In this document: one piece after another, positions 62,298-64,000 of the stretch
Layout of the letters: the number at the start of each line of letters is the position of its first letter
How positions within the stretch are numbered: position 1 is the stretch's first letter
Assembly (NCBI GenBank): GCA_030524635.1
Contig: JAUNGG010000001.1
Location: 62,001-126,000 of the forward strand
From: Lachnospiraceae bacterium
GTDB taxonomy: Bacteria > Bacillota > Clostridia > Lachnospirales > Lachnospiraceae
Length of the DNA stretch: 64,000 nt
Reading direction: 5' to 3'
Translations under genes and position numbers: made by a program
The notes under the pieces: model-generated
Told to the model about the DNA's origin: nothing
Databases searched by the model: none
The model's input: the letters and a program-made list of their open reading frames with translations, nothing else

Positions 62298-63785
62298 ATG
62301 AAATCGTATGAGGTGATCGTGATCGGAGCAGGTGTGGTTGGCTCAGCGGTGGCCAGGGAGCTGTCGCGGTATCAGTTAAGAACCTGTGTCCTGGAAAAGG
62401 AGCTGGATGTGGCATGTGGAAACAGCAGCCGGAATACCGGCATGCTTCATGCCGGCTTTACTTATAAGCCAGGTTCCCTGAAGGCGGAGTGCGCTGTGGA
62501 GGGAAACCAGGAATTTGACCAGGTGGCCCGTGAGCTGGGAGTGCCCTTTAAGCGGACTGGAAAACTGGTGGTGGGCTTTACCGACCATGACCGGGAGAAT
62601 ATCCTGAAATATAAGGCCATTGGGGAGAAGAACGGCGTGAAGGGAATGCGGATGATCGACAAGGAGGAGATCAGCCGGATCGATCCCAATGCAGGAGGCG
62701 AGTTTGCCATGTTCGTGCCCTCCTCCGGCATTCTGGATCCCATGCAGTACACCATTGCTCTGGCGGAAAATGCCTGTCAGAACGGAGTGGAATTCCAGTT
62801 TGGCCAAAGAGTAGTGAACATCAGCCGGGCTGATCAGGCTGGTCAGGTACGCTATCTGGTGGAAACGGAAACCGATACCTTTGAGACAAAATGGGTGATC
62901 AACTGCGCCGGCATGTACGCTTCGGAGATCTCGGAAATGCTGGGATATCCCAATTATCCAACGAAAGGCTTCAAGGGCGAATATTACGTGCTGGACAAAA
63001 AGGCAGGGGCATTCCTTTCCATTCCGGTCTATCCGGCGCCCAATGACAAGGGAGGCTTTTCCACTCACGCCACACCAACCATAGACGGAAATGTACTGGT
63101 GGGACCGGACTCTTACCTGACAGAGGGCAGAGAGGATTATGTGGTAACCAAGGAGCATATGGATGGCCTGTTTGCGGATGGGCAGAAGATGTTTAAGCAG
63201 ATGCAGCGGGAATATTTTATCCGCAACTTTGCCGGGATCCGGTGGAAACGGTATGACCCGGAGACAGGCAGCATCCTGGATTTCAAACTGGAATCCGATG
63301 ACGCTCATCCTAATACGGTCAATCTGGTGGGGATCGAATCCCCCGGTGTGACCTGCGCCCTTCCGCTGGCACGCCGTGCGGTGGCAAGGCTGGTGGAGAA
63401 GGAGCAGCCCGAGGAAAATCCATCCTTCGACCCGGTAAGGCCGGTGAAAAAGCGGTTTCATGAGATGAGCCATGAGGAGCAGGCACAGGCGGTTGCCAGG
63501 GATCCGCTGTACGGCGAGATTGTCTGCCGGTGCGAGACGGTGACCCGGGCAGAGATTCTGGAAGCGATTCACAATCCATTAGGGGTCCATACGGTGACCG
63601 GTATTAAAAACCGGACCAGAGCTACCATGGGGCGGTGCCAGGGCGGCTACTGCGAAACCAGGATTACGGAGATGATCGAGGAGGAACTGGGACTGAAGCC
63701 GGAGCAGGTACGGTTTGGCAGGAAGGATTCCTATCTGTTTACCGGCCGGGTACGGGAAGTGCAGGAAGAAACGAAAGGAAACTAA
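62298..63785 (+). CDS. FAD-dependent oxidoreductase, GlpA-like with C-terminal Fe-S domain
   Basis: 495 residues. The dinucleotide-binding VIVIGAGVVGSAVARELSRY starts a DAO-type FAD domain (to about 370; GNSSRNTGMLHAG and KRTGKLVVGF are conserved). The C-terminal domain (about 405-475) has VCRCETVTRAEI and GRCQGGYC, four cysteines of the Bfd-like [2Fe-2S] type seen in anaerobic glycerol-3-phosphate dehydrogenase GlpA and in 2-hydroxyacid oxidoreductases. The next gene starts another FAD protein, as in glpAB-like operons. The substrate (glycerol-3-phosphate or a hydroxyacid) is not certain. Confidence 0.85.
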   Translation: MKSYEVIVIGAGVVGSAVARELSRYQLRTCVLEKELDVACGNSSRNTGMLHAGFTYKPGSLKAECAVEGNQEFDQVARELGVPFKRTGKLVVGFTDHDRENILKYKAIGEKNGVKGMRMIDKEEISRIDPNAGGEFAMFVPSSGILDPMQYTIALAENACQNGVEFQFGQRVVNISRADQAGQVRYLVETETDTFETKWVINCAGMYASEISEMLGYPNYPTKGFKGEYYVLDKKAGAFLSIPVYPAPNDKGGFSTHATPTIDGNVLVGPDSYLTEGREDYVVTKEHMDGLFADGQKMFKQMQREYFIRNFAGIRWKRYDPETGSILDFKLESDDAHPNTVNLVGIESPGVTCALPLARRAVARLVEKEQPEENPSFDPVRPVKKRFHEMSHEEQAQAVARDPLYGEIVCRCETVTRAEILEAIHNPLGVHTVTGIKNRTRATMGRCQGGYCETRITEMIEEELGLKPEQVRFGRKDSYLFTGRVREVQEETKGN

Positions 63786-63821
63786 GCCTTCATGCGCCGG
63801 CAGGCAGGCGTACCACCGCAA

Positions 63822-63890
63822 ATGAAAGCTTTGGCGGGCGCATTTGGCATCCCTGAATTTATGCCGCCTATTCGGCGGCGAGACTTTCAT
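63822..63890 (+). other. Folded intercistronic element
   Basis: ATGAAAG near 63822 pairs with CTTTCAT near 63884, enclosing a GCCGCC/GGCGGC hairpin (63863-63879). It lies between the two oxidoreductase genes and may set their relative expression. Confidence 0.4.
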
Positions 63891-63914
63891 AGTAAGCAGG
63901 AAAGGAATGGAAAT

Positions 63915-64000
63915 ATGAAGCAGGTAGATGTAGTGATCATCGGAGGCGGTCCTGCCGGACTGGCAGCCGCGATCCAGCTTTATCAGAAAGGCGTAACCAA
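63915..64000 (+). CDS. FAD/NAD(P)-dependent oxidoreductase (3' end outside window)
   Basis: Only the first 28 codons are in the window: MKQVDVVIIGGGPAGLAAAI, then QLYQKGVT. The GxGxxG-like GGGPAG is the FAD-binding fold of a pyridine nucleotide-disulfide-type oxidoreductase. Following the GlpA-like gene, it probably encodes the partner subunit. AAAGGAATGGAAAT precedes the ATG. Confidence 0.75.
   Translation, partial: MKQVDVVIIGGGPAGLAAAIQLYQKGVT

Overview
The window looks like chromosome of a spore-forming, anaerobic Firmicute of the Lachnospiraceae (Clostridium cluster XIVa, Enterocloster/Hungatella-like). The grounds are moderate GC content, strong AGGAGG ribosome-binding sites, frequent TTG starts, a Firmicute dcw cluster ending in spoIIGA-sigE, a Spo0E-like phosphatase gene, MraZ boxes and consensus SigA promoters. 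The genus cannot be fixed from sequence reading alone. No tRNA, rRNA, CRISPR array, prophage or intact insertion sequence was seen.

Layout. 1-823: 3' part of a wall-binding L,D-transpeptidase. 1026-1672: no protein gene, but a perfect SigA promoter, about 600 nt of A-rich and apparently highly folded sequence, and a strong terminator; this is a candidate large structured RNA and the most interesting item here. 1.8-11 kb: MATE exporter, radical SAM activase-like protein, AzlCD amino-acid exporter, a DUF2935 protein with a giant three-module multicopper oxidase that carries a frameshift, and an orphan LytTR regulator. 11-24.7 kb: housekeeping genes rpsO, pnp, an M14 carboxypeptidase, mgtE with a long structured leader, gltX, a UvrD-like helicase, a corrinoid adenosyltransferase, a DUF1292 gene, ychF, lgt and a 51-codon Spo0E-like gene. 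24.8-30.5 kb: livJHMGF branched-chain amino-acid ABC transporter behind an attenuator-like leader, then a cytidylate-kinase-like gene and a nuclease/transposase remnant.

31-47 kb: complete division and wall cluster mraZ-rsmH-ftsL-PBP-PBP-mraY-murD-ftsW-murA-ftsQ, ftsZ, then spoIIGA-sigE. It makes lipid II, polymerises septal wall, and later builds the mother-cell sigma factor and the protease that activates it. Several of its proteins carry unusual low-complexity additions (PBP tail, MurD internal acidic loop, FtsW Q/R-rich N-terminus). The spoIIGA promoter region has a TTGACA/TATAAT pair 21 bp apart with Spo0A-box-like repeats upstream, as in the Bacillus subtilis spoIIG promoter.

47.7-56.2 kb: leuB-ilvD-ilvB (branched-chain amino-acid synthesis) and serC-serA-DUF1015 (serine synthesis). 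56.3-60.8 kb: two paralogous PF06541 membrane proteins flanking an AAA-ATPase/PD-(D/E)XK gene and a 48-residue membrane peptide. 61-64 kb: a LysR regulator divergent from a GlpA-like FAD oxidoreductase and the start of a second FAD oxidoreductase, with a LysR-type palindrome between them. A family of small GGTAAC...GTTACC hairpin repeats is scattered through intergenic gaps, mainly inside the dcw cluster.
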